Part shown: one piece after another, positions 39,043-48,686 of the stretch
Numbering within the stretch: position 1 is the stretch's first letter
Layout of the letters: each line of letters opens with the position of its first letter
Assembly: GCF_001949145.1 (NCBI RefSeq)
Contig: NW_019091650.1
Location: 178,727 to 242,726 of the forward strand
Reading direction: 5' to 3'
Source: Acanthaster planci
Taxonomy: Eukaryota > Echinodermata > Asteroidea > Valvatida > Acanthasteridae
Length of the DNA stretch: 64,000 bases
Translations under genes and position numbers: made by a program
Notes under the pieces: model-generated
Databases searched by the model: none
What the model was told of the DNA's origin: nothing
The model's input: the letters and a program-made list of their open reading frames with translations, nothing else

Positions 39043-39214
39043 TACGGGCGTTTCGTAATAGTGCGCCTCCAAGAGTTTGCAACGCGTTGGCTAATCACAA
39101 TGCACGAAATCTGTCAACCCTTTCCAAACGCGCATTGGGTCAACAGATTTTGCGCGTTGTGATTGGTCGACGCGTTGTAAACTCTTGGAGGCCCACTATT
39201 GTGAATCGCCCGTA
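39043..39214. mobile_element. Palindromic MITE (family E), 172 bp
   Basis: The ends TACGGGCG and CGCCCGTA are perfect inverted repeats. The inverted match continues as AATAGTGCGCCTCCAAGAGT against ACTCTTGGAGGCCCACTATT, and further inward around CAGATTT and CGCG. The same structure recurs at 48353-48537. Single-stranded, it would form one long hairpin. No coding capacity. Confidence 0.8.
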
Positions 39215-41639
39215 CGTATTATGGCCATGGATACTAGTATCTGTTTTGCTTTGCAGATGTACAGCACATTAATCTCTATGAAGTCAGTGTAGGTTTCAAT
39301 CTCATCAAGAACTCTAAAGGCAAGATTTGGAGCAGGATGCCGAACCTGCCCACAAATGAAAAGCTGAACAGTAAACCCAACTGCAAAGATGGAAATACTG
39401 CCCAACTGTTTACAAAAAAAATATGCTGCGGGAGTAGTTTCAGATTAATGACTTGATTCTGATCTTTCTAGCCCGGTCCAACCTCTAGTGCGAGGGCGAT
39501 GGATTCATTCAATTACAGTGTGAGCAAAAGAGCAGCGAAGATGCTTGGGAGAACGCTGTATAGCGGACGTGATTGGCACGGCTTCGTAGAGATCTTACTC
39601 GGGATCAGAAGTCCGGCTAACACAAAAATTGAAAGGAGCCCGGAGTATACCGCAATTACATTTACACTATCGACGATGACATACGGGGATTAGGCAGGGA
39701 TTTGCGAACATACTCCGCTCTCCGCATTGGCTGAGAGAAATGATACCCGAAGCCCAGTCTAGTTTTTTTTTATTCTCTCCCTACATCCTTCTTTTTTCTT
39801 TTTTTTTCTTTTTTTTTGCACTGCATATGATGGTTGTGAAACAAAGGAGATATATTCGTAATGAAGAAAAATGCGGAGCATGGAACTGACCAGGGCGGGG
39901 ATTATGACTCTGAAATAATTAAATTCACCCATGCAAAGAGAGAAAAGAAAAATTTGGGAACAGGAATGGAGCTCACCATACTATTTGTATTTTTGCACAT
40001 TCTATTCAATAAGTGCTACAATTATTACACTAAACAAAGATATTACATTCGTCGATTCGGTACAATCAATCTTGGATGCTGTGACTTACAGCCATTCGAG
40101 GATTTTTAAATCTTCACCGATTTTCAGAGTGTGTATAGTCAAGATGGTAGCCTTATACTGGCTTCCATGTGGTATCTGTTGAAGAATTGTCTCCAAAGTT
40201 AACATCGAGGGTGCCCAGAAGGGCCGGACAATGTGAACAGCTATTCATGTTTTGTCGGTTGACATTAATTATCACCAGTTAGCACAAGACCAAGCAGGTC
40301 GATTCTATAAGGCATGGGTGTAGAGAAAAATCGACAATTGATTGACTAATGGTCACTGATCACGCTTGGTCTCATTTTCTGCATGGCAGGGTCTGGAAGA
40401 TGATCCGTTTTGTCTCCATGATTAAATGCATTTTTATGTGGGCCCAAACTCGTTGTTACATTGGCATCAATCAATTTGGGCCATCGTTTCGCTGACGACG
40501 CCAAGCAATTCGATCTGTCATGAGAGAATTCCTCTCCGCACATTTTTTTTACAACCTTAGGGAGTCATTTTAATGAGTGGCCACGGGTTGGAGAAAAAAG
40601 AGGTCAGTCACGCATGGCAGTGATTCGACGATGTTTGTTGACGTCTGGGCTCCCCACTGGCACCCAGTCACGGTGGCATCCACCCAACACCTTGCGTCCT
40701 TTCTTTAAAAGCTGGCATATTAACCCATAACTTTACCTTGGGCCATCAATAACATACATTAAATCATTTTATCTGAAAACAAAAACGAGAAGAAGAAATA
40801 CCAGTGCAATGTGGATGTGTATTATATTTCCAGATTATTACTTAAGGGCTTGCCTTCGTCGTCTAACAATCCCGTTGATGGGTTTGTCGCGTGACATTGT
40901 ACTCAAGGGGCGCATGCTGAAACACTAACCAGTGTTTTGGGGTGATTTGTTGCTGTAAGCAGTGGAGGAAGTCGCAGGCTTACGTCCCGCTATCTGGGCT
41001 AATAACGGCGTCGACAGTGGCAATACCACGCCGTCGCGTGCACTCAGATAAATAGGTCATCATTAGCAGAGGAAAAATCCCGATGAATATCAGGGAGGAA
41101 GATGAGTTATGGGGGTTGGGGAATGCTCGACCTGCCTGAGGTGACTCCGCATATCCGACCTAAAATGGTGCGCAAGTAGACCTGATCTCTAACTCCTTGC
41201 TTTTGTTCTCGGTTTCACACGTACACAAAAGAAATTATGAAAAGTTCACTTGAATTCGGGTTTCCGTTCTCGCTATTTCCTCCCCCGTTATCTCCAACTA
41301 GATTAGATGATCTCTGCTTGGCATTGTTAGAACAAAACTAGGTTAAAATATTCCCCCATCGGTTACGTACACTTCTAAAATAGTTGAAGCCGGTGGTGGG
41401 TTTAACTTGGCAGTGAAGTATAGATCTGCGTACATTGTCAAGCCAGACATTAATTTCCTGCCCAGCGGACCACGTGTTCTGTGCATTTTGCTTTATTGAT
41501 CTTGCGTTCAATAGATATACATCTCGCTCGTGTCTATGGTCTTTGTTTTCATGGAAGTGCTGGAAAGAATGTTCATATTTCTTCCATAAATTTCAAAATT
41601 GATTCAGTTTGTTTTCCGGTTTTTTTCCTGTTTCACCAG
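39215..41639. other. Intergenic stretch and probable 5' untranslated intron upstream of the receptor
   Basis: No coding gene recognised. T-rich runs lie at 39.76-39.82 kb. A strong splice acceptor (pyrimidine tract ending TTTCACCAG at 41639) precedes the receptor start by about 70 bp. This suggests a non-coding first exon somewhere upstream; I could not place it. The conceptual frame is open back to 41481, but those residues look like read-through of the intron. Confidence 0.4.
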
Positions 41640-41708
41640 AGGTGGTGTTGGTGGGTTTTTTGCTTCTTGGTGCAACTCTTGCTGCCGTGGAACTGTGACC
41701 AACTCAAA

Positions 41709-42965
41709 ATGACGGAAGTCAACTACGCGGAGCTCTCAACAGACTTGACAACAGAGGGCGCCATGACAAGAACCCTACCCGAGAGCGAAGATGACGGGGC
41801 CACAGCACGTGGACACAATGCGGGCGCTAGGATTACTGTCCTCTTTGTGCTGTTCTTTCTGGGCGTTATCGGGAACTCATTGGCTCTGCTCTGGATATGG
41901 AAGAACCGTAAGCGGCGGTCCCGCGTGAACAACATCGTGCTCGGGCTGGCCACCGCCGACTTCTGCGTCTGCATTTTCACCATGCTAGTGTCGGTCATCT
42001 ACGAGCTTCAAAACTATCATTGGTACGCGGGCAACGTGGGGTGCAAGATCATCATGGCACTACAGACTGCCTCTCTGATGGCATCCAGCTATATGCTGGT
42101 CATCATGGCCTTGGACCGGCACCAGGCCATCCGTGCCCCCCTCAAGGAAGGTTTTTCGGTCAAGAAGATGACCATCTTGGCCTGGGGGCTGGCGTTGGGC
42201 CTCTCCATTCCTCAGATGATTGTTTGGCAGATCAAGAACAAAGGCTTCGACTCTTGCCTGACCAACCTGAAGGAAACCCCACAATGGCGCCTGGTATACT
42301 TGATCTTCGGAGGTCTGTTCATGTTCTTCATTCCGTTCGTCATCATCACCGTGGCCTACATCCGCCTCTCGAAGAAGATCTGGGACAAGGCCCGGGAGAC
42401 CTCGGGCAAAGCCCGCAACAGCTCCAAGAAGAAGAAGATATACATGCAGAGCACAGGATCGTCTTCACTCAACCGCGCCAAGATCAAGACCTTGAAAATG
42501 AGCGTTGTCATCATCGTCTTGTTTGTGCTGTGCGGGCTGCCGTACTTCGTGGTCGAGATGATCCAGAGTTACCTGCTGCACGTGGAAAGCAGTTTGAATC
42601 CCGACGTGCTCGGCGTATTCGGCATCTTCGCAGTCTCCAACTCCGCGGTCAACCCCTACGTGTTCCTGTTTTTCAACAAGCGCACCAAGTGCATGAAGTT
42701 GATACGGTTGGGCTCGCCCAGCGCCCCGTCGAAGAAGAAGCGGCGCCTGGGGTCTCGCGGGGCATCTTCGTCCAGCTACTGTCCGGACGAGACAACAAAG
42801 ACCATGCTTGAGACGAAAGCAGCAACAAGGGGAGACCTGAACAGTTACTATCCTCTAGATTCCCGGTACAACGATCGCCACAATAACGACATCCGTATGG
42901 ACCCGATTCGTGAGGATAGTAAGAATGCGTTGGCCACGCGTTGCGATCTCAATAGAAATGTGTAA
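41709..42965 (+). CDS. Class A G-protein-coupled receptor, probable neuropeptide receptor
   Basis: Intact 418-residue, seven-helix plasma-membrane receptor in one coding exon. Approximate helices: TM1 41-64 (GN at 55-56), TM2 75-97 (D84), TM3 112-136, TM4 154-175 (W159, P168), TM5 194-218 (P209), TM6 264-285, TM7 301-322. C112 and C183 form the expected extracellular disulfide. The third inner loop is very basic (SSKKKK near 238), and the tail is Ser/Thr- and Lys-rich, suited to kinase and arrestin control. Three signatures are altered: DRY is DRH (136-138), CWxP is CGLP (275-278) and NPxxY is NPYVF (315-319). The DRxxAIRxP loop and TM6 recall the vasopressin/oxytocin, GnRH and neuropeptide S receptor group; subfamily and ligand are inference. 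M1 at 41709 is chosen because it follows an acceptor at 41639 and gives a normal short N-terminus; no N-glycosylation motif is visible there. Confidence 0.93.
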   Translation: MTEVNYAELSTDLTTEGAMTRTLPESEDDGATARGHNAGARITVLFVLFFLGVIGNSLALLWIWKNRKRRSRVNNIVLGLATADFCVCIFTMLVSVIYELQNYHWYAGNVGCKIIMALQTASLMASSYMLVIMALDRHQAIRAPLKEGFSVKKMTILAWGLALGLSIPQMIVWQIKNKGFDSCLTNLKETPQWRLVYLIFGGLFMFFIPFVIITVAYIRLSKKIWDKARETSGKARNSSKKKKIYMQSTGSSSLNRAKIKTLKMSVVIIVLFVLCGLPYFVVEMIQSYLLHVESSLNPDVLGVFGIFAVSNSAVNPYVFLFFNKRTKCMKLIRLGSPSAPSKKKRRLGSRGASSSSYCPDETTKTMLETKAATRGDLNSYYPLDSRYNDRHNNDIRMDPIREDSKNALATRCDLNRNV

Positions 42966-43054
42966 ACCTACTAACCGTCGAAACTTTAATTTCTCGAAAG
43001 AGGGAAAAAATCATAAAAGCCTGAAGAGCTATCGTCAAGTGTTCCTTATAAGTT

Positions 43055-43060
43055 AATAAA
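43055..43060 (+). promoter_or_regulatory. Polyadenylation signal of the receptor gene
   Basis: AATAAA about 90 bp after the receptor stop codon. It would give a very short 3' untranslated region; a later signal could also be used. Confidence 0.5.
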
Positions 43061-45970
43061 ATATCTTACTCTATCAAATACCTTGGAAAGTAAATTCTGC
43101 ACTTGTGTCAATTTTTCTTCTTTCTTTTGTAGACTTTTGCGACCTTACAGAATTTGTTGTTGCGCTTTTTAATCATTTCTGGTAATGACACCAAGGATTC
43201 CTCAAAAGCGCTCTTGGCACCGTAGCTCGCAAGCCTGAAGAAACCCTTGCAGAGAGAAGGCATTAACTGACGAACGTGACGTTCTAAACTGTTTTTAACA
43301 GTCAATCAGAGGAATACAAAGGAAACTGGCTGACACGCGCTGGCCGCCGTAATTGTATGAAGGCCACATTTTGCAAAATGAGTTTGCCTGCAGTTGAAAA
43401 ATGTATCCCCCCCCAAAAAAATGTACAGTATTGTTTAAGAAAGATATAATTATACCAATTTAGTATTTAGTGTTATATAAAATAGGTATCTACACATTTT
43501 AAAATTTTATGGAATTGTCGTTCTTGTTTTCACACCGACGGTCAAACACATTGGCACGGCAAAAAACAGCCAGGCTTCGGGCACACCAATGGCAGACCTT
43601 ATCCCTAAGGTTTCACTTCATGCTGCTTTCGAAGTCGGCTGATTCATTTCAGGAAGGGGGGCACGTTTGGACAACTAGACAAGCAAATGCAGCTGTAAAC
43701 GGACGGATGTGCTCGGCACCCGCTCAAAAAGAAAACCCATTTTCTGCAAACCTTGATCCCGCCACCCGTATAGGAGCATTGGCGTCGATCGCTCCTCGGG
43801 TCGACGGAGAGAGTACATTGATAGGCAAAGGCGAACATACTTAAGTTCCTTTTTAAATCAGGTTTGTTCTTCAAAAACATTGGGAGACATGTGTTAAGGG
43901 CTCCGTCGATTGACATCCATGCTTGGGGGAAAATTAAAAGGACAGAAAATCGTATGCTTAATATCTTCAATTTTGAACTTTTGAATTCTGCTCAGTAAAG
44001 AAAAACAAATTTGAGGAATTGAAATGATTTGAAAGGATGCATTCTGTATGCAGTATAACTCTCAAAATTTAAAGGCGATTGATTTGATGTTTCCAAATCC
44101 TCCGATATTTCTTCTTTAATATTATGCTTCTTGGTGAGAGGAGACCACTGCCTCAATTCTTCGAAATCGACTGGCAAAACCCTTTTAATACCGGTACGTT
44201 GAGGCATTGTGAATTGTATCCTGGAATGGAATGGTTGATTTCACGCAGATTCTTGGCTCAAATTCATGCATGGCCGAGCATGAACAGAACACGGTGAAAC
44301 AATTGAAACAATGCATCCTTCGAAATCAACGATGCAGTTTTGCCCTACCGCATCTCAATCCTCCAAAGTCCTCCAAAACTGCCCAGAGAATTTTGGATGA
44401 TTGAGGACGGGGTTAAACAGAATGGTATGTAGCAGTGTTGTAACGAGCCACTAAGTTTTGTGACTCGATTCGAATTGAGTCATTGTAACGCAGTGACTGG
44501 GGTAGCAATACATGGTAGGACAGTGTCTTTTAATCTCTACTTTGAACTGAGACAGTGTTTGCCTGTGGGCCAAGCACCATCAAACGTAACGTGGTCTTTT
44601 GAAGCGTGCAATACTGCATGTACTGTGCGCAATGTACACTGTACATGTCAGCGTTCTGGTGATGACGTCATACAACCAGCCTGGGAGTGCGAACGGCGAA
44701 GAGGGGATTTTACGTGGGCTGGGAAACGCAGGATCTTTTTATTCATGTTGGGGTCACAATCAATGGGGTAAACATTAAATTTACGATGTTTTTGAAGTGG
44801 CTACGTATTTATTGCTTTTTTGAATACTTCAAGTGAACTAAATATTTTCTATTTCCGTTACCCTTTAAACACTGAGATGTTCGGCAAGGCTACAATAATA
44901 TTTCTTTACATAAGACCACTGTCTAATAACGAAACTCTGCAAAAATTGTCCAGTTCATGGTGACGTCTTTCATTGTAAATATTGTAAAAAAAACCAAGCC
45001 GACAGAAAGAAAGCTAACATTACTTGTATATACTTATGCGTAGTTACGAGATAACGCCTCACTGAAGATTTATCTTGCTATTTTTAAGAAATATATCGAT
45101 ATCCTGGATATATGTTTTGTAACGACGATGTAGAAATATAACACATTGAATGCAGATCGTTATGTATAGCGTAATTTGAGTTTCATGTATACTTGTTCGT
45201 ATACTATTGGTGTCAAATTCCATTATAATTTTGAAATAAATACAGAATGTTCGCTAACGAAACTGCATTATCTAGCCCATCTAAATTGAACAGTCCTGTA
45301 TCCATGCCCTTTTGCAAGTGAAATTCAGCGTAAAGCTTATTCTGGTTCCTGGATCAAAAGATGCTGGCAATTCTGGAGAAATATGTCATACATACATACC
45401 CGCCACACGTGAACGAGTTTTACCCGGCTACGTTTCTGTCAACATTTGGGCATCGTTGGCAATGTCACTGGAATGAGGAGTGTGTAAATCGTCTTCAATA
45501 AATTATTATTCCACATGTCACACCGTGTATTTGCATACCAACTTTCACATTTACACATGTAGGCCTATAACTCTTCATGTTATCGTTAAAAAGAGTCATA
45601 ATGCTTATGTATATGTAGGCCGAATGGCTGTTGGAATCTCATGAAACTTTTTACCGCAAGCAATGTCAATCCATAAAAGCTCGCAGTTTATTCTCCCCAG
45701 CAGCAGAGGCATCATTGAGTTATTTAATTAACCCATTGATCGTATGGGTATAGCCGCTCTATGGAGCTCAAACTGAGCTGTAGGTTGTTGCTTTTTTAAC
45801 TTTACGGTGAATGGAGCCTACCAAACCATGTTCATCGAGTTCACGATAAAAAGGGTCAAATTTTCTTTTCTTTTTCAGCAAATTTTTCAACATAAACTAT
45901 CAGAAGGCCTACCTGTGCACATTAAACAATCACACACTGACCTTTAAATCGGGCTGTATTTGCCGCTTAG
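43061..45970. other. Gene-free stretch, nothing recognised
   Basis: Open frames of about 103-111 codons (43.51-43.97, 44.46-44.77 kb) show no domain and overlap others. Several AATAAA words occur, for example near 45.23 and 45.50 kb, without a gene to attach them to. Confidence 0.45.
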
Positions 45971-46446
45971 GCTGAGTTCGGGCGGCTTGTTCTCGTTTGT
46001 TCGCGAACAGCTTGATTTGTTGTTCGTGTGTCGGTCGCTCGAATGTCGGGAATGTACAACCGGTTATTACCGCTAGTAGTTGTCTGTGGCAAGCAACATG
46101 CAACATGGCACCGTCCTTGTCCATTCTTCGAGAGTTAATGTTGGATAACTGGGCTAATTTCTTTTCCATTTAAAAATTCATTTCTGTCATGGAAAAATAT
46201 TAATGTTAATTTTGCAAAACTTTCTATTGTCTTCGGCTTTCTAAAGCCATATCGATATTTTTGCGGCTGTCCAAAAATCAAATCTCACGAGTTTTCCCTT
46301 GTGTTCGTGTAAACTCCTGACGAGGAGGTGGTGTGTGATCCTGTTCCGAGAACAGTGTTCTTGGGTCGTGTTCCCGCCGTTCGAGCGCGGCGGGAACACG
46401 TTCTTGACACGAAGCCCGTGTCAAGAACGGACCGCCCGAATTCGAC
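45971..46446. mobile_element. Hairpin-rich fold-back element, possible TIR transposon
   Basis: The left end GCTGAGTTCGGGCGGCTTGT and the inverted right end GTCGAATTCGGGCGGTCCGT match over about 25 bp, differing only by transitions. Near the right end three hairpins follow one another: CTGTTC/GAACAG (46341-46355), a perfect 13-bp stem CGTGTTCCCGCCG (46367-46400, 8-nt loop) and a perfect 13-bp stem CGTTCTTGACACG (46399-46429, 5-nt loop). All contain GTTC/GAAC. Another palindrome, GTTCGCGAAC, lies near the left end. No protein is encoded. Confidence 0.45.
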
Positions 46447-46937
46447 CTATAGCATTAGCGAAGGTGGAGTTTTGTTTGACGGCAACCACCAAACTATAGA
46501 GGGCGCTGTATTAAAAGCACTCTTGTGACGTCACTCTATTCAGAAAAGTGGTGATTATTCTTTCTCTGAAATAGATGACGAATCAAAATTTCCTCGATTG
46601 ACATAGAAATTGTGCCACCAGATTATTACAACGCCAAAAACAGACGTGTCAGATGTCCTAAGAGTAGATGTTCTCTCTGTATTTTTCGATTTGTCGCGTT
46701 CAGATTTTCTGTTTCATATTTGGTGGCGATTAAAAAGATTTGCATTTCAAATGAATCACCCCCCTTCAATTGTTTTATATTATTATGTGTCTCGATCATT
46801 CTATACATACATTTTTTTTTATTCTATTATTCTATTTGTAACGCAATTTTATTATTTATCTTTGCGGTTTTCTTTTTAAAATGGGCATGGATAACGATTA
46901 TCGCTAAATTTCACTCAGCGTTTATGTTTACGTCTAA

Positions 46938-47090
46938 AGGCCGGTTCATACTTACCGGGCGAATGTGAAAGCGAAACGAATTCGATGTCACAAAATATTT
47001 CCTGCAAAATTTCTCTCCACGCTGTTGAAATGTGAACAACTTTTGCGAAGTCGCAGTGCAAACATTTGATCTGACGTCACAAATACACGG
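46938..47090 (+). mobile_element. One-ended MITE family C relative
   Basis: Begins AGGCCGGTTCATACTTACC, then GCGAATGTGAAAGCGAAACG, like the element at 29988. The expected inverted right end is not seen in the next 300 bp, so the copy is truncated or rearranged; the end given is approximate. Confidence 0.5.
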
Positions 47091-47680
47091 TTATGTTCAT
47101 ATTCACTCTATTTAGTAGAACTAAGTAGAATCTTAATCTTGGCCGATTTACTTTCACTTCAATCTCAGTTTGAACTCTTCGTCTGTCGTTTGAGTAGGCC
47201 CTACATCTTAGACAACTCTAGTGATGATAGTTTTAATGTATATTTTTACAGAATGGTTCATCGCTATAAACTTACCTATCAATAATTCTCAAGCGATGTT
47301 TCCATAAGCATGCATTTTCCAAACGAAATAATTTCCTGCGGTGACCGACGGACTTCGGTGTGCAACCACGTGAATCCAAGGGTTTTTTTTTAGTAAACGT
47401 GGTCGTCGTTTGGAGAGACAGTGATTCCTCCACGGAACGCTTGGCTCGTGTTTCTCTCACACTGACCTGGATCACTATCAGCGATCTGTCTTGGTAATAC
47501 GAGCACCAAATACCGACCAGTATTAGGATCACTGATCGAGATCCAGATCAGCTTGAATCTCACTCGTCCTAAAAACCCCACAGGGTGCTGGGTAGGCCAG
47601 TTTGCCTCTCACAAAATGTTGTTGAGGAAATACATTACGGCTGTAGACGTGCGAAGTATTGCAGGTTGCGCACTGTCCAA
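47091..47680. other. Short gene-free stretch
   Basis: No gene or repeat recognised. Confidence 0.4.
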
Positions 47681-47866
47681 CTTATACCCAGCAAGAAATG
47701 AGACCTAGGGGTACCCCCAACATGTCCAATCCCTATGCACATTCCAGACTATTGTTACTTAACACCCCCCCCCAAGATGTGTGAAAGGAATTCCCCAGAT
47801 TCCTGCGAGACAATGACCAACACAAAGCAGGGGGGGTTCTCTCCGTCTCATACCTTGCTGCATATG
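47681..47866 (+). repeat. Dispersed direct repeat, copy 1
   Basis: From TTATACCCAGCAAGAAATGA through CATGTCCAATCCCTAT, GGAATTCCCCAGATTCCTGC and GTCTCATACCTTGCTGCATA. The same sequence, above 90% identical by eye, lies at 53726-53915 in the same orientation. Differences are concentrated in C and G homopolymers. No terminal inverted repeat or coding frame is seen. Confidence 0.8.
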
Positions 47867-48352
47867 GTCCACCTCCATGCATGTACAATTTGTATCACGT
47901 GTTTTTTCTCAGCTTTGAATGTAGCCGCACCTCTCCATCCAAAATAGGTCCGCAATTTGGGGCTTTTTGTGAAAGAAATACCCCGAACTGGAAACTATCA
48001 GTTCCAAAGTCGGGATTTATAGAAATATTTCTATGATCCCTCTTGATTATAGCATGCCTTATTGTAAAAAACAAAAACCGTGGGATCAGAAAATATTAAT
48101 GAGCTCGCGCGCAGAAATATAACAGTTTGGTAGATTGCACCCTTCAGCGCCCGAACACTATGGGAAGGGCTGGTGGCCTTGCATTTCAGTGAAGGAAATA
48201 CGTCACACAGGGTCACAGCTAACGACGCACAGAGCATTGTCGAATTGCCAGGAGCGCGAGTTCGCTCAATGTGGCGGTTATCAGTTCGATATTTTTTTTA
48301 TTTTTCTTTCTCATTCCTGAACATTCTCACTGCACTTTATTAGTTTATCCAG

Positions 48353-48537
48353 AATTCGGGCGTTTTACAATAGTGCGCTTCCAAGGGTTTGCACTGCGTT
48401 GACCAATTACAATGCACAAAATCTGTCGACCCAGTGTGCGTGCGTTTGGAAAGGGTCGACAGATTTCGCGTGTTGTGATTGGCCAAAGCCCTGCAGCTGC
48501 ACACTCTTGGAGGCGCACTATTGTGAATCGCACGAAT
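48353..48537. mobile_element. Palindromic MITE (family E), second copy
   Basis: The ends AATTCGGGCG and CGCACGAATT enclose inverted arms AATAGTGCGCTTCCAAG against CTTGGAGGCGCACTATT, and GGTCGACAGATTT opposite AAATCTGTCGACC. It is clearly related to the element at 39043. Flanking AATT may be a target duplication or part of the ends. Confidence 0.8.
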
Positions 48538-48686
48538 TGATCAAGATAACCATTGATTTCAAATACATTGCAAAAGACAAGTGATCAGTGATACTCAGTA
48601 GGAAGATAAATTACCATGAATGTACGAAGGCGTTTTTATGATAGTCAGTGCCAAAGCATAGCCATCAGCGAAACGGAACTTAAATA

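Noticed and set aside
41481-41708. N-terminal extension of the receptor by 76 residues
   Set aside because: No good start codon, a splice acceptor lies inside it at 41639, and its Cys/Trp/Phe-rich sequence would add a spurious hydrophobic segment.
42020-42811. 263-codon plus-strand frame overlapping the receptor
   Set aside because: It lies in another frame of the receptor exon, is rich in His, Gln, Pro and Arg as expected of a shifted GC-rich coding sequence, and has no domain.
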